Source of the DNA: Microbacterium capsulatum
GTDB taxonomy: Bacteria; Actinomycetota; Actinomycetes; Actinomycetales; Microbacteriaceae
Assembly (NCBI RefSeq): GCF_030865425.1
Contig: NZ_JAVFCB010000002.1
Coordinates: 465,487-529,486, forward strand
Length of the DNA stretch: 64,000 bases
Reading direction: 5' to 3'
Shown one piece after another: positions 33,710-43,062 of this stretch (positions are counted from its first letter, which is position 1; each line of letters starts with the position of its first letter). The translations under genes and the position numbers were made by a program. A model generated the notes under the pieces. It did not search any database. It saw only the letters and a list, made by a program, of their open reading frames with translations, and was not told where the DNA came from.

Positions 33710-35119
33710 TCAGCCGGTCGTACGCAGCACGAGTTCGGCGACGAGGACGGACAGCACGAACGACGCGGTGATGGCCACGAAGCCGACGGGCAGGATCTTC
33801 CAGCCGATGCTGCGCAGCATCGGCAGGTCCTTGCCCAGGCTGAGACCCGCGAACGTCAGCACGAACGTCGTGATCGAGAGGAAGTCGACCGCGTGCGCCA
33901 TCTCGAGCACCCATCGCCCGACCGGCGAGAACGGTGATGTGGAGAGGATCCCGACCGTCATGACCGTCACGATGGCGGGGACGCGGCCCCGGGTGAGCCG
34001 GGACAGGCCCAGGGCGGCCAGCACGATGACCGCGATCACGCCGTACCCGACCAGGATCGTCCAGGAGAACGCCTTCGTCGCGACGATGCTGAGGACGACG
34101 CCGACACCGAGCACGACGGTCAGCGAGGTCCACAGCGGGAGCGACACGGGCGACTTCCCGATCAGCTTCTGCACCTTGATCTGGGTGGTGCTGGGCGCGG
34201 GTGGGGTCGCGGCGGGGACATCCGCGGGGCCGATGTCCGATCCGCCGAACTCCGCACCCGCGAGCGCCGCCGCCGGGATCCGGCGCGCGAGGGCGTCGTC
34301 GCGGCCTCGGGTGAGCACGCGGTAGAACCGTTCCGCGAGCGGGAGCGCCACCCACACGCCGACGTACAGGCCGAGCACGCTCGTGATGAGGTTCGAGGTC
34401 GCCGCGAGCGCCAGCACCTGCTGGGAGAGCTCGGGGTGGTTCGCGACGACGGCCGCCGCGGCCGCCGCCATCATCGATCCGGATCCCACGCCCGCGCCCA
34501 TCGCGAGGGCGCGCGGGTCGAAGATGCCCAGCGACGAGGTGACCGAGGCGATGAGGCTCACCAGCAGTGCGCCGAACACCGTGCCGAACACGTACATCGA
34601 CAGCACGCCGCGGTACTGCGGCGAGTCGGCGCCGTAGCGCTCGCTCACCATCGCGAACGAGGTCTCGCGGTCGATCGAGAAGGTGGCGCCGATCGTGGCG
34701 GGGCCCATCTTCAGCAGCACCGCGAGCGGCAGGGCGAGCGCGATCGTGCCGAGCATGTGCCCGAGCTCCTGCAGCAGCAGCGCGGGCCCCGCCTTCACGA
34801 CGAGTGGCAGCTGCGGGCCGATCTCGAACGACAGCCGGACGGCGAGCACGAGCACGCCGATCCCCATCAAGGTCGTCGCGGCGTGCTGCAGGTCGACGGG
34901 GAACGCCTTGACGCGCTGCCCCGACACCACGGCGCCGGCGACGAGACCCCAGATCATCGGGAGCAGCGTCACCGACGCGATGCCGATCGGGATGACGAGC
35001 GGACCGATCAGCTGGGCGCCGGAGGCGAGCAGGACGGCGAACGCGATCAGGATCCACAGCTGCGGGGATCGGAGGGTCAGGCGCAGCTGCGTCGCGACGC
35101 CGGGGGAGGGAGCGGTCAT
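33710..35119 (-). CDS. DUF3100-family membrane protein
   Basis: A 469-residue protein with about eleven helices in two halves separated by a soluble linker at about 245-290 (Ala/Pro/Thr-rich, PPAPSTTQIKVQ). The overall look (GPLVIPIGIASVTLLPMIWGLVAG, GATFSIDRETSFAM, LAMGAGVGSGSMMAAA) matches DUF3100 transporter-like proteins. Start ATG at 35119 after GGAGGGAG. The M20 hydrolase gene ends 46 bases upstream in the same direction, so this may import a substrate for that enzyme. Confidence 0.82.
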   Translation of the reverse strand: MTAPSPGVATQLRLTLRSPQLWILIAFAVLLASGAQLIGPLVIPIGIASVTLLPMIWGLVAGAVVSGQRVKAFPVDLQHAATTLMGIGVLVLAVRLSFEIGPQLPLVVKAGPALLLQELGHMLGTIALALPLAVLLKMGPATIGATFSIDRETSFAMVSERYGADSPQYRGVLSMYVFGTVFGALLVSLIASVTSSLGIFDPRALAMGAGVGSGSMMAAAAAAVVANHPELSQQVLALAATSNLITSVLGLYVGVWVALPLAERFYRVLTRGRDDALARRIPAAALAGAEFGGSDIGPADVPAATPPAPSTTQIKVQKLIGKSPVSLPLWTSLTVVLGVGVVLSIVATKAFSWTILVGYGVIAVIVLAALGLSRLTRGRVPAIVTVMTVGILSTSPFSPVGRWVLEMAHAVDFLSITTFVLTFAGLSLGKDLPMLRSIGWKILPVGFVAITASFVLSVLVAELVLRTTG

Positions 35120-35165
35120 GAGGTCTCCGAGGAGGTCGGGAAGGAGAGGGCGGGGAGGAGGCGGA

Positions 35166-36386
35166 TCAGGTCTCGATCGTGACCCGGGTCGCGCCGGCGG
35201 GGCGTTCTGCGCGACGGCGCTGCAGGTCCGCCCGCAGCGACGGATCGACGGCGGCGTCGAGCGCGGTCCACGCGAGCAGCAGCGCACCGTCGATCGCGGC
35301 GTCGTCGCCTCCCTGCGTGACCGCGGAGGCGGCGAAGTCCGGGTTGTGCGGCACGGCCGTCTCGCCGAGGAATGCGATCATCGGGTGGATCCCGGGCACG
35401 ACCTGCGTGACGTTGCCCATGTCCGTGGATCCGCCGCCGAGGCCGCGCTCGGTCGAGGGGGTGCGCCCGAGGGCGGGCATGTTGGCGTCCCAGAGCCGGG
35501 CCAGGTCGGGGTCGCTCTTCACGGGCGCGTACGGGTACTCCGTGGACCGCCAGCTCCAGTCGCAGCCCGTGGCGATCGCGGCGCCCTCGAAGCAGGACAG
35601 CACGCGCTTCTTCGTGCGGCGCCAGACGTCGACGTCGGCTGCGCGCACCTCGGCCTGCACGACCGTGCGGTCGGGGATGATGTTCGTGGCATCGCCGCCG
35701 TGGCTGATGAACGCGTTGATGTTGACCTCGGGCCCCATGTGCTGGCGGAACAGCGCGATCGCGGTCAGGGCGAGGGTCGCGGCGGCGCCGGCGTTGACGC
35801 CCTTCTCCGGAGCCGCGGCGGCGTGCGCGGTCAGGCCGGTGAACTCGACTTCGAAGCGCTCCACCGCGGTCGAGCGGAACGCGTCCGCGGAGAAATCGAC
35901 CCCGGTGTAGCCGTGCACCATCATCGAGAAGTCGCTGTCCTCCCAGGCCCCCGCCTCGAGAAGAGCGACCTTGCCGCCGCCGTGCTCCTCGGCCGGCGTG
36001 CCGAGCAGCTTCACCCGCAGGCCCGCGGCCTCGGCCACCGGCACCAGTGCCAGCGCGGCGCCGACGCCCGCGGTCGCGATCACGTTGTGGCCGCACGCGT
36101 GGCCGACGCCCGGCAGCGCGTCGTACTCGGCGCACAGCGTGACGGTCAGGTCGCCGTCGCCGTAGACGGCCTCGAACGCGGTGGGGACGCCGTACGCGCC
36201 GACCTCGACGGCGAAGCCCGCCCCCTCCAGGATCTCGGCGATGCGCGCGACCGCGCGGTGCTCCTGCCAGGACAGCTCGGGGTCGGCGTGGATGGCGTGA
36301 CTGAGGGCGAGCAGCTGCTCGCGCCGGGCGCCGATCTCGGCCTCGGCCCTCGCCTTGAGAGCGACGTCGGTCGTGGATGCGGTCAT
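35166..36386 (-). CDS. M20-family metallo-amidohydrolase
   Basis: A 406-residue zinc peptidase/amidohydrolase. Metal-binding and catalytic motifs: LCAEYDALPGVGHACGHN (His and Cys in the M20D pattern), GTPAEEHGGGK (catalytic Glu-Glu and His) and a dimerisation domain around VEFTGLTAHAAAAPEKGVNA. It resembles aminobenzoyl-glutamate or indole-acyl amino acid hydrolases of the AbgB type. It precedes the DUF3100 gene and is divergent from an AsnC-type regulator, so the three look like one import-and-hydrolysis module. The substrate is not known. Confidence 0.88.
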   Translation of the reverse strand: MTASTTDVALKARAEAEIGARREQLLALSHAIHADPELSWQEHRAVARIAEILEGAGFAVEVGAYGVPTAFEAVYGDGDLTVTLCAEYDALPGVGHACGHNVIATAGVGAALALVPVAEAAGLRVKLLGTPAEEHGGGKVALLEAGAWEDSDFSMMVHGYTGVDFSADAFRSTAVERFEVEFTGLTAHAAAAPEKGVNAGAAATLALTAIALFRQHMGPEVNINAFISHGGDATNIIPDRTVVQAEVRAADVDVWRRTKKRVLSCFEGAAIATGCDWSWRSTEYPYAPVKSDPDLARLWDANMPALGRTPSTERGLGGGSTDMGNVTQVVPGIHPMIAFLGETAVPHNPDFAASAVTQGGDDAAIDGALLLAWTALDAAVDPSLRADLQRRRAERPAGATRVTIET

Positions 36387-36493
36387 CGCGGCTCCTTCGC
36401 GTCGGATGCCGCGGTGCGCGGCCGGTCCCTTCCAGTGTGAGGAAGCCGGATCTCGATGGGTGATATCGCACGGAATCTGCGGGAAGATGGATC

Positions 36494-37537
36494 ATGCCGC
36501 ACGAAACCGTGCTCGATCCTCTCGATCGCCGACTCCTCAACGCGCTCCAGGTCGAGCCGAGGGCGACCTGGACGGCGCTCGCGCCGGTCGTGGGCGCCGA
36601 CCCGGCCACCCTGTCCCGGCGCTGGCAGCGGCTGCACGAGGACGGCATCGCCTGGATCACGGGGCGGTTCGGCGGGGCCACGCTCCCCGGCGCCGCGATG
36701 ATCGAGGTCGAATGCGCGCCGCGCCGTGTCGAGGAGACCGCGGCGGCCCTCGCCGAGGACGCCGAGGTCCTGGTGCTGGATCAGACCGCCGGCTCCCGCG
36801 ATCTCCTCGTCACGGCGTCGTGCGGCAGCATCGATGCGCTGGGCGAGTATGTGACCGGGCGGATCGCGGCTCTGCCGGGGGTGCGGTCGCTGCGCACGCA
36901 CCCCTGGATCGACCTGCTGCTCGAGGGCGGCGACTGGCGCCTGCGGGCGCTGAGCGATCAGGAGCGCCTGGCGCTGCCGGCCGTCCCGCCGCCGAGGCCG
37001 CGGGCGGCCGCGACGGTCTCGGCGCCGCTGCGGGAGATCCTCCGGTACGAGCTCGCCGTCGACGGGCGTGCGACGGCGGCGGCGATCGGGGAGCGCTGGT
37101 CGGTGAGCCCGCAGCGGGTCGTCGACGCCATCGCGACGCTGCGGCGGTCCGGCGAGCTGCGGCTGCGGACCGACATCGCGCGACGGTGGTCGGACTGGCC
37201 GGTGTACGCCTGGTATTTCATCGAGGCGCCGGCGAGCATCGTCGAGCAGCTGCGCACCGAGCTCGGCAGGGTTCCGCAGATCCGGCTCGCCGCGCTCACG
37301 GCGAGCCGGTACAACCTGATGCTCGCCGTGTGGGTGCGCGACCTCGCGGCGATCCACACGTTCGAGGTGGCCTTCGAGCGGGCGGCTCCCGGTGCGCGCA
37401 TCCAGGATCGCTCGCTGGTGATGCGCATCGTGAAGCACATGGGGCGGATCCTGGACGAGAACGGTCAGGCGACGGGGAGGATCGTCCCGTACGAGCCTTA
37501 CCCGGGGCAGGCGCCGCGCGCGCCGCACTCCGCCTGA
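36494..37537 (+). CDS. Lrp/AsnC-type regulator with two AsnC units
   Basis: A 347-residue regulator holding two consecutive AsnC modules: helix-turn-helix LDRRLLNALQVEPRATWTAL then a first RAM-like domain (about 60-140), and a second helix-turn-helix (about 178-222, RATAAAIGERWSVSPQRVVD) with a second RAM domain to about 310. Such double-unit proteins may act as pseudo-tetramers. Divergent from the M20/DUF3100 operon, which it probably controls. Confidence 0.87.
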   Translation: MPHETVLDPLDRRLLNALQVEPRATWTALAPVVGADPATLSRRWQRLHEDGIAWITGRFGGATLPGAAMIEVECAPRRVEETAAALAEDAEVLVLDQTAGSRDLLVTASCGSIDALGEYVTGRIAALPGVRSLRTHPWIDLLLEGGDWRLRALSDQERLALPAVPPPRPRAAATVSAPLREILRYELAVDGRATAAAIGERWSVSPQRVVDAIATLRRSGELRLRTDIARRWSDWPVYAWYFIEAPASIVEQLRTELGRVPQIRLAALTASRYNLMLAVWVRDLAAIHTFEVAFERAAPGARIQDRSLVMRIVKHMGRILDENGQATGRIVPYEPYPGQAPRAPHSA

Positions 37538-37630
37538 GCGCCCGCGCAGGATCGGCCCCGGCGCGGCCGCCTATACTGGGAGGCTGGCCATCCGGCCGCT
37601 CACCCCCCTGCGAAAGAACGGACGTCCGCT

Positions 37631-39229
37631 GTGCTCGCCGTGCACGACCTCGAGATCCGCGTCGGAGCGCGTCTGCTCATGGAGAACGTCTCCTTCCGTG
37701 TCGCCGACGGCGACAAGATCGGTCTCGTCGGCCGCAACGGCGCCGGCAAGACCACGCTGACGAAGGTCCTCGCAGGGGACCTGATCTCGTCCGACGGCTC
37801 CGTGACGCGCTCCGGCGAGCTGGGCTACCTGCCGCAGGACCCGCGCACGGGCGACCCGGAGATGCTCGCGCGCACGCGGATCCTGGATGCGCGCGGCCTC
37901 GGCTCGCTGCAGCTCGGCATCTCGCAGGCGTCGCACGACATGGCATCGGACGATCCCAAGATCGCCGAGCGGGCGATGCGCAAGTTCGGCAATCTCACCG
38001 AGCGCTTCGAAGCCCTCGGCGGCTACGCGGCCGAGGCCGAGGCCGCCTCGATCGCGCACAACCTGTCGCTGCCGGACCGGATCCTCGACCAGCCGCTGAA
38101 GACCCTCTCCGGCGGTCAGCGCCGGCGCATCGAGCTCGCCCGCATCCTCTTCTCCGACGCCGACACGATGATCCTCGACGAGCCGACCAACCACCTCGAT
38201 GCGGACAGCGTGGTGTGGCTGCGCGAGTTCCTCAAGAGCTACCGGGGCGGGCTGATCGTCATCAGCCACGACGTCGAGCTCGTCGGCGAGACCGTCAACC
38301 GGGTGTTCTACCTCGACGCGAACCGCCAGGTCATCGACATCTACAACATGAACTGGAAGAACTACCTGCGCCAGCGGGTGGCCGACGAGGAGCGCCGGAA
38401 GAAGGAGCGCGCCAACGCCGAGAAGAAGGCCACCTCGCTGCAGCAGCAGGCCGCCCGGTTCGGCGCGAAGGCCTCCAAGGCCGCCGCCGCGCACCAGATG
38501 GTCGCCCGTGCGGAGAAGCTGCTGAGCGGGCTGGAGGAGATCCGCCAGGTCGACCGGGTTGCGAAGCTGCGCTTCCCGAAGCCGGCGCCCTGCGGCAAGA
38601 CGCCGCTCATGGCGTCGGGACTGTCCAAGTCCTACGGATCGCTGGAGATCTTCACCGACGTCGACCTCGCGATCGACCGCGGATCGAAGGTCGTCGTGCT
38701 GGGCCTGAACGGCGCCGGCAAGACGACCCTGCTGCGGATCCTCGCGGGCGTCGACGCGCCCGACACCGGGCAGCTCGAGCCCGGCCACGGCCTGAAGGTC
38801 GGCTACTACGCGCAGGAGCACGAGAACCTCGACGTGCACCGGTCGGTGCTCGAGAACATGATGTCGGCCGCGCCGGACATCAACGAGACCGAGGCTCGGA
38901 AGGTGCTCGGATCGTTCCTGTTCACCGGCGACGACGTGCTCAAGCCCGCGGGTGTGCTGTCCGGCGGTGAGAAGACCCGTCTGTCGCTCGCGACGCTCGT
39001 GGTGTCCTCGGCGAACATGCTGCTGCTCGACGAGCCGACCAACAACCTCGACCCGGCCTCGCGCGAGGAGATCCTCGGCGCGCTCGCGCACTACGAGGGC
39101 GCGGTCGTGCTCGTCTCGCACGATCCGGGCGCCGTCGAGTCGCTGAACCCCGAGCGGGTGCTGATCCTGCCGGACGGCGTCGAGGACATCTGGTCGAAGG
39201 AGTACCAGGAGCTCATCGAGCTCGCCTGA
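37631..39229 (+). CDS. ABC-F family ATPase
   Basis: A 532-residue soluble protein with two ABC domains and no membrane part. First half: Walker A GRNGAGKTT, signature TLSGGQRRR and DEPTNHLD; the second half has GLNGAGKTT, VLSGGEKTR and DEPTNNLD. Between them is a charged linker helix (ERRKKERANAEKKATSL), the P-site-tRNA interaction motif of ribosome-acting ABC-F factors. Translation-factor or antibiotic-protection roles are known for the family, but this housekeeping-like form cannot be placed further. GTG start at 37631. Confidence 0.93.
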   Translation: MLAVHDLEIRVGARLLMENVSFRVADGDKIGLVGRNGAGKTTLTKVLAGDLISSDGSVTRSGELGYLPQDPRTGDPEMLARTRILDARGLGSLQLGISQASHDMASDDPKIAERAMRKFGNLTERFEALGGYAAEAEAASIAHNLSLPDRILDQPLKTLSGGQRRRIELARILFSDADTMILDEPTNHLDADSVVWLREFLKSYRGGLIVISHDVELVGETVNRVFYLDANRQVIDIYNMNWKNYLRQRVADEERRKKERANAEKKATSLQQQAARFGAKASKAAAAHQMVARAEKLLSGLEEIRQVDRVAKLRFPKPAPCGKTPLMASGLSKSYGSLEIFTDVDLAIDRGSKVVVLGLNGAGKTTLLRILAGVDAPDTGQLEPGHGLKVGYYAQEHENLDVHRSVLENMMSAAPDINETEARKVLGSFLFTGDDVLKPAGVLSGGEKTRLSLATLVVSSANMLLLDEPTNNLDPASREEILGALAHYEGAVVLVSHDPGAVESLNPERVLILPDGVEDIWSKEYQELIELA

Positions 39230-39248
39230 GGCTCGTCAGGGTCGGCGA

Positions 39249-39273
39249 GGTCCCTTCGACGGGCTCACGGACC
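39249..39273. repeat. Dispersed intergenic palindrome, copy 1
   Basis: A 25-base imperfect palindrome beginning GGTCCCTTCGACGGGC and ending GGACC, in the gap between the ABC-F and SURF1 genes. Its reverse complement matches 61248-61272 at 22 of 25 positions. The two copies lie in unrelated gaps, so this is a dispersed repeat. Confidence 0.7.
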
Positions 39274-39341
39274 GATCGGGCGAGCCGCCTCCGGCGGACC
39301 GTCCCGGCCGTCGAACGAGCCGCCGGCGAGTCGGAACGCCG

Positions 39342-40169
39342 TCAGCGCGGCTCGACGGCGTCCAGCAGGGCGTCCTCGTCGTCCATGTCCCGGTCGCGGC
39401 GCCGGCGCGGCTCGCGCGGCGGACGGCCGGCCGCCTCGTCGCGGTGCTTGACGACCTCGGTGCGGATCACGTAACCGATGAACACGAAGCCCATCACCGC
39501 GAACAGGATCCACTGGATCGCGTAGGAGAGGAACGGGCCGGGGTCGTTCGAGGGGGCGTCGAACGCATACGGACGGGTCGCGGGCGCGGGGGACTCCTTG
39601 ACGAGCTCGCCGTACGCCCCGGTGGCCACGGGCACGGATCCGCCGATGTCGTCCGCGACCAGCGGCAGGTTGATGCTGGGCACCTGGCCGTTCGGCGCCC
39701 CCCGTCCGGACGGCGGCAGCGGTTCGCCGGGTCGCAGCCGCGCGGTCACCGTGACCTCGCCGCGGGGCGGTGCGGGCACGGAGGTCGGCACGTCCTTGTC
39801 GCCCGGCGGCACCCAGCCGCGGTTGACGATGAAGATCCGGCCGTCGTCGGTCCTGAGGGGCACGAGCACCTCGAACGCGCTCGTCCCGCCGTGCGGACGG
39901 TTGCGCACGAGGAGCTGATCCTGTGGCTGGTACTCGCCGCGGATCTGCACCGGGTGCCACTCGTCGCCCGCGCGCATCGTCGCGCCGGGGGCGAGCAGAC
40001 TCGCCAGCGGGACCGCCTTCGCGTCGTAGTTCTCCTGCACGAGGTCGAGCTGGGTCTGCCGCCCCTCGTTGCGGGAGAACTGCCAGTTCGAGAGGTACGC
40101 GCACACGAGCGCGAACACGATCGCGACGCCGAGGTAGCCGGCCCAGCGGAGCAGACGCTGACGCATCAT
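39342..40169 (-). CDS. SURF1-family cytochrome oxidase biogenesis protein
   Basis: A 275-residue protein with one helix at each end (about 11-27 and 215-235) and an extracytoplasmic domain between, the normal SURF1 topology. NWQFSRNEGR and IVNRGWVPPG are family motifs. SURF1 helps insert heme a into cytochrome oxidase, which fits ctaA and ctaB elsewhere in the window. Start ATG 40169 overlaps the upstream stop (ATGA); a second ATG follows at 40166. The basic, acidic tail is Arg/Asp-rich. Confidence 0.9.
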   Translation of the reverse strand: MMRQRLLRWAGYLGVAIVFALVCAYLSNWQFSRNEGRQTQLDLVQENYDAKAVPLASLLAPGATMRAGDEWHPVQIRGEYQPQDQLLVRNRPHGGTSAFEVLVPLRTDDGRIFIVNRGWVPPGDKDVPTSVPAPPRGEVTVTARLRPGEPLPPSGRGAPNGQVPSINLPLVADDIGGSVPVATGAYGELVKESPAPATRPYAFDAPSNDPGPFLSYAIQWILFAVMGFVFIGYVIRTEVVKHRDEAAGRPPREPRRRRDRDMDDEDALLDAVEPR

Positions 40170-40384
40170 CCGAGCTCGCCCTCTCCGATCGCGGTGTCCA
40201 CCCGCACCGGGAAGTCCCGGGCGCGGAGGTAATCCTGCAGGAACGCGAGGTGCTCGTCGCAGGCGAGCCAGACCTTCTCCCGCTCGGGTCCGTGGATGCG
40301 CGGGTTGCGCCAGACGATGCGGTGCGTGGCGCGGGCACGGCAGCCCGCGCGCGAGCACTTCACCTCGGGACGAGCGGCGTTCAC
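40166..40384 (-). CDS. Small cysteine/histidine protein between DUF3099 and SURF1 genes
   Basis: A 72-residue protein with EVKCSRAGCRARATHRIVWRN and KVWLACDEHLAFLQDYL. Three Cys and two or three His (C-x4-C-x5-H, C-x2-H) suggest a single zinc site. The GTG start overlaps the DUF3099 stop and its stop overlaps the SURF1 start, so all three are co-translated. Conserved position beside an oxidase assembly factor suggests a linked role, but the function is unknown. Confidence 0.78.
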   Translation of the reverse strand: MNAARPEVKCSRAGCRARATHRIVWRNPRIHGPEREKVWLACDEHLAFLQDYLRARDFPVRVDTAIGEGELG

Positions 40385-40743
40385 GGGTGCGACTCGGTGC
40401 CGTGCGCCGAGACCGCGCTCTCGTTCAGCGTGATGATCCGGGGCGTCGCCGGCGCGGTCGGCGGGGTGGTCGGCGCCGCTCCGATGCCCTGCTGCGGCGA
40501 TTCCAGCGCGGTCTCGACCGAGTCGCCGCCGGCGTTCGCCGTCACGACGGCGATGTACGGGAGGACCGCGGCGGCGATCCCGAACACCCAGGTCCACCAG
40601 CCGAACGGCTGAACGAGGAACATCAGGAGGAAGCAGACGACGCGGATCCCCATCGTGATGACGTAATGGCGCACACGTCCGCGCTCCTCGTCGCGCGGTG
40701 CGCGCGGCAGGGAGGTCACAGCGGCGTCTGGAGTCCTCTTCAC
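40381..40743 (-). CDS. DUF3099-family small membrane protein
   Basis: A 120-residue protein with two helices in the conserved block RHYVITMGIRVVCFLL then GWWTWVFGIAAAVLPYIAVV, followed by a Pro/Thr-rich tail. The block identifies DUF3099, found throughout Actinobacteria. First of three coupled genes ending in SURF1. Function unknown. Confidence 0.88.
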   Translation of the reverse strand: MKRTPDAAVTSLPRAPRDEERGRVRHYVITMGIRVVCFLLMFLVQPFGWWTWVFGIAAAVLPYIAVVTANAGGDSVETALESPQQGIGAAPTTPPTAPATPRIITLNESAVSAHGTESHP

Positions 40744-40788
40744 GATGACTCCAGCCTACGCCGCCGTGACCTGCCCGGCGTCCGTCCG

Positions 40789-41460
40789 TCAGTAGCCGTA
40801 GGTGTTGCTCAGCGACACCGCATAGAAGATCGCGACGATGATGAACGCCCCGACGATGACGCCCAGGCCGATGCCGGCATAACCGGTGATGAGACCGGTG
40901 ATGGCGAGCGGCCTGCCGCCCAGTTGGGGATCGTTCTTGATCCTCTTGAGGGAGATGTGCCCCATGATGACGGCGGGGATGCCGAGCAGCAGAGGCAGGA
41001 TCAGGTACGCCCAGCAGAACACCGCACTGGCGATCCCGCAGATCATCGAGGCGACCGCCAGCCCGTTGCTCTTCTTGGGCACGGCGTACGGCTGACCGTA
41101 CGGCTGACCGTATTGCTGGCCGTACTGCTGGCCGTAGACGGGCGCGCCCGGGGCGCCCGCGCCGGGATAGACCGGGGCCTGCGGAGCGGCTCCCGGGTAG
41201 GCGGGGGCGGGGTAGGCGGGAGCCGGATAGGTCGGCGCGGAGGGCTGCGTCGCACCCGGGTAGGCCGGAGCTCCCTGCGGGGGCGCCGGCTGCGGCGGTG
41301 CGGCGGGCTGGGCCGGGGCCGGATAGACGGGGTACGCGGGCTGCTGCGGCGCGGGGGCCGCGCCCGGGTACGCGGGCTGCTGCGGGGGCCCGGGGACGCC
41401 CGGATCTGCCGGCGGCTCCTGCCCGGGTTGCTGCGGATATCCGCCCTGGTCGTTGCTCAT
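40789..41460 (-). CDS. DUF4190-family membrane protein with Pro/Gln/Tyr-rich N-terminus
   Basis: A 223-residue protein. The first 125 residues are low-complexity, with many repeats of the type P-A-Y-P and Q-Y-G-Q. The C-terminal part has two helices joined by GHISLKRIKND, the DUF4190 hallmark. Function unknown; the disordered arm may contact the cell wall or other proteins. Separate from the SURF1 group by 45 bases and divergent from fabG. Confidence 0.87.
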   Translation of the reverse strand: MSNDQGGYPQQPGQEPPADPGVPGPPQQPAYPGAAPAPQQPAYPVYPAPAQPAAPPQPAPPQGAPAYPGATQPSAPTYPAPAYPAPAYPGAAPQAPVYPGAGAPGAPVYGQQYGQQYGQPYGQPYAVPKKSNGLAVASMICGIASAVFCWAYLILPLLLGIPAVIMGHISLKRIKNDPQLGGRPLAITGLITGYAGIGLGVIVGAFIIVAIFYAVSLSNTYGY

Positions 41461-41579
41461 CGGATCGCTCCTCGTCGTTCATGAGAAACATTTCCGCTCC
41501 GCCCGGGCCGTGTCAATTCCCGGGGGCGGATCCGGTCGCTAGGCTTGCGTGCCGTACACCTCACCCCTTGGGAGCCTGC

Positions 41580-42290
41580 ATGAGCACTGACCGCGTCGTC
41601 CTCGTCACCGGTGGGAACCGCGGCATCGGCCGCGCGATCGCCGAGCGCTTCGTCAGGGACGGCTACCGCGTCGCGGTGACCGCCCGCAGCGGCGAGGGCC
41701 CGGAGGGGACGCTGACCGTGCGCGCCGATGTGACCGACGCCGCGGCGATCGACGCGGCCTTCACCGAGGTCGAGCAGAAGCTCGGCCCCGTCGAGATCGT
41801 CGTCGCGAACGCCGGGATCACCAAGGACACGCTCCTGCTCCGGATGACGGAGGAAGACTTCGACAGCGTCGTGTCGACCAACCTGGGCGGTTCGTTCCGC
41901 GTGGTCAAGCGCGCCTCGAAGGGCATGCTGAAGGCGCGGTTAGGCCGCGTCATCCTCATCTCCAGCGTCGTCGGGCTCTACGGATCCGCGGGCCAGATCA
42001 ACTACGCCGCCTCGAAGAGCGCGCTCGTGGGCTTCGCCCGCTCGCTCACCCGTGAGCTCGGTGCGCGCGGCATCACCGCGAACGTCGTCGCCCCGGGCTT
42101 CATCGAGACCGACATGACGGCGGAGCTGACCGAGGAGACGCAGAAGCAGTACAAGGCCAGCATCCCGGCCGGCCGGTTCGCCTCGCCGGACGAGGTCGCC
42201 GGCGTCGTCACCTGGCTCGCCTCGGACGACGCGGCGTACATCTCCGGCGCGGTCATCCCGGTGGACGGCGGCCTCGGCATGGGGCACTGA
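41580..42290 (+). CDS. fabG: 3-oxoacyl-ACP reductase
   Basis: A 236-residue short-chain dehydrogenase that reduces 3-oxoacyl-ACP in fatty acid synthesis. NADPH-binding TGGNRGIG (10-17), VANAG, catalytic Ser in LISSVVG, YAASKSA (catalytic Tyr and Lys) and NVVAPGFIETDMT are all present. The sequence closely follows the actinobacterial FabG/MabA type. Single gene, divergent from the DUF4190 gene. Confidence 0.92.
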   Translation: MSTDRVVLVTGGNRGIGRAIAERFVRDGYRVAVTARSGEGPEGTLTVRADVTDAAAIDAAFTEVEQKLGPVEIVVANAGITKDTLLLRMTEEDFDSVVSTNLGGSFRVVKRASKGMLKARLGRVILISSVVGLYGSAGQINYAASKSALVGFARSLTRELGARGITANVVAPGFIETDMTAELTEETQKQYKASIPAGRFASPDEVAGVVTWLASDDAAYISGAVIPVDGGLGMGH

Positions 42291-42336
42291 CACGCCGCAA
42301 CGGACGTCATCGCCAGGTGCCCGGCTCCCGGCATGC

Positions 42337-43029
42337 TCAGCGGATCGCGGCGACGAGCAGCTCGGCGAGCCGGTCCGGCACGGAGTACTGCGGCCAGTGC
42401 CCGGAGCCGATCCGCACGACCTCCGCGTCGCGGATCCGCCGGTACTCGTCGCCGTAGGCGCCCCACTGCGCCAGGTATCCCTCCAGCTCCTCCTGGGTCA
42501 GTGCGCCCATCAGCAGCGTCGCCGGGACGTCGTAGCGGCGCTCGTCGCCGAGGGCGATCGGATCCGTCGGCACGCGTGCCGGCACGCTGAGCGCCTCGGG
42601 CGCGGTGCGGGCGCGGGTCTGCGCGTCCAGGTCGCGCACGTCCTCGTCGGGGAAGAAGTCCCACCCGGGGAACGGGATCACCCCGTCCACGACCTCGAAC
42701 TCGCTGATTCCGGATCCGTCCGGCGGAGGCACTGTGTCCACGAACACCGCACGGGCGACGCGATCGGGGCGGGCGTCCACGGCTCCCCAGACGACGTTCC
42801 CGCCGCCGGAGTGCCCCACGAGGACCACGTCGCCGGCCGTCTCGTCGATGGCCGTGACGACGGCGTCGACCCAGTCGGCGATGCCCACATCGGCCGACGA
42901 GGCGGCCGGTTCGCCGACGCCGGGCATGGTCAGGGGATGGGGTGCGTGTCCTGCGGCGCGGAGAGGGCCGAGCACGGGATCCCAGGAGGACGCGTCGAGC
43001 CAGAGACCGGGAACGAGGATGATGTCCAT
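42337..43029 (-). CDS. Alpha/beta hydrolase
   Basis: A 230-residue hydrolase with GHSGGG as nucleophile elbow (Ser) and GSGHWPQYS carrying the catalytic His near the C-terminus. The second in-frame ATG (43029) is taken as start because GGGGAC precedes it; an ATG at 43059 lacks a ribosome binding site. Similar to salicylate- or epoxide-type esterases; the substrate is unknown. Same direction as serB, starting 33 bases after it. Confidence 0.82.
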   Translation of the reverse strand: MDIILVPGLWLDASSWDPVLGPLRAAGHAPHPLTMPGVGEPAASSADVGIADWVDAVVTAIDETAGDVVLVGHSGGGNVVWGAVDARPDRVARAVFVDTVPPPDGSGISEFEVVDGVIPFPGWDFFPDEDVRDLDAQTRARTAPEALSVPARVPTDPIALGDERRYDVPATLLMGALTQEELEGYLAQWGAYGDEYRRIRDAEVVRIGSGHWPQYSVPDRLAELLVAAIR

Positions 43030-43062
43030 GTCCCCGACGCTAGGCGGCGCCTCCGACATCCG

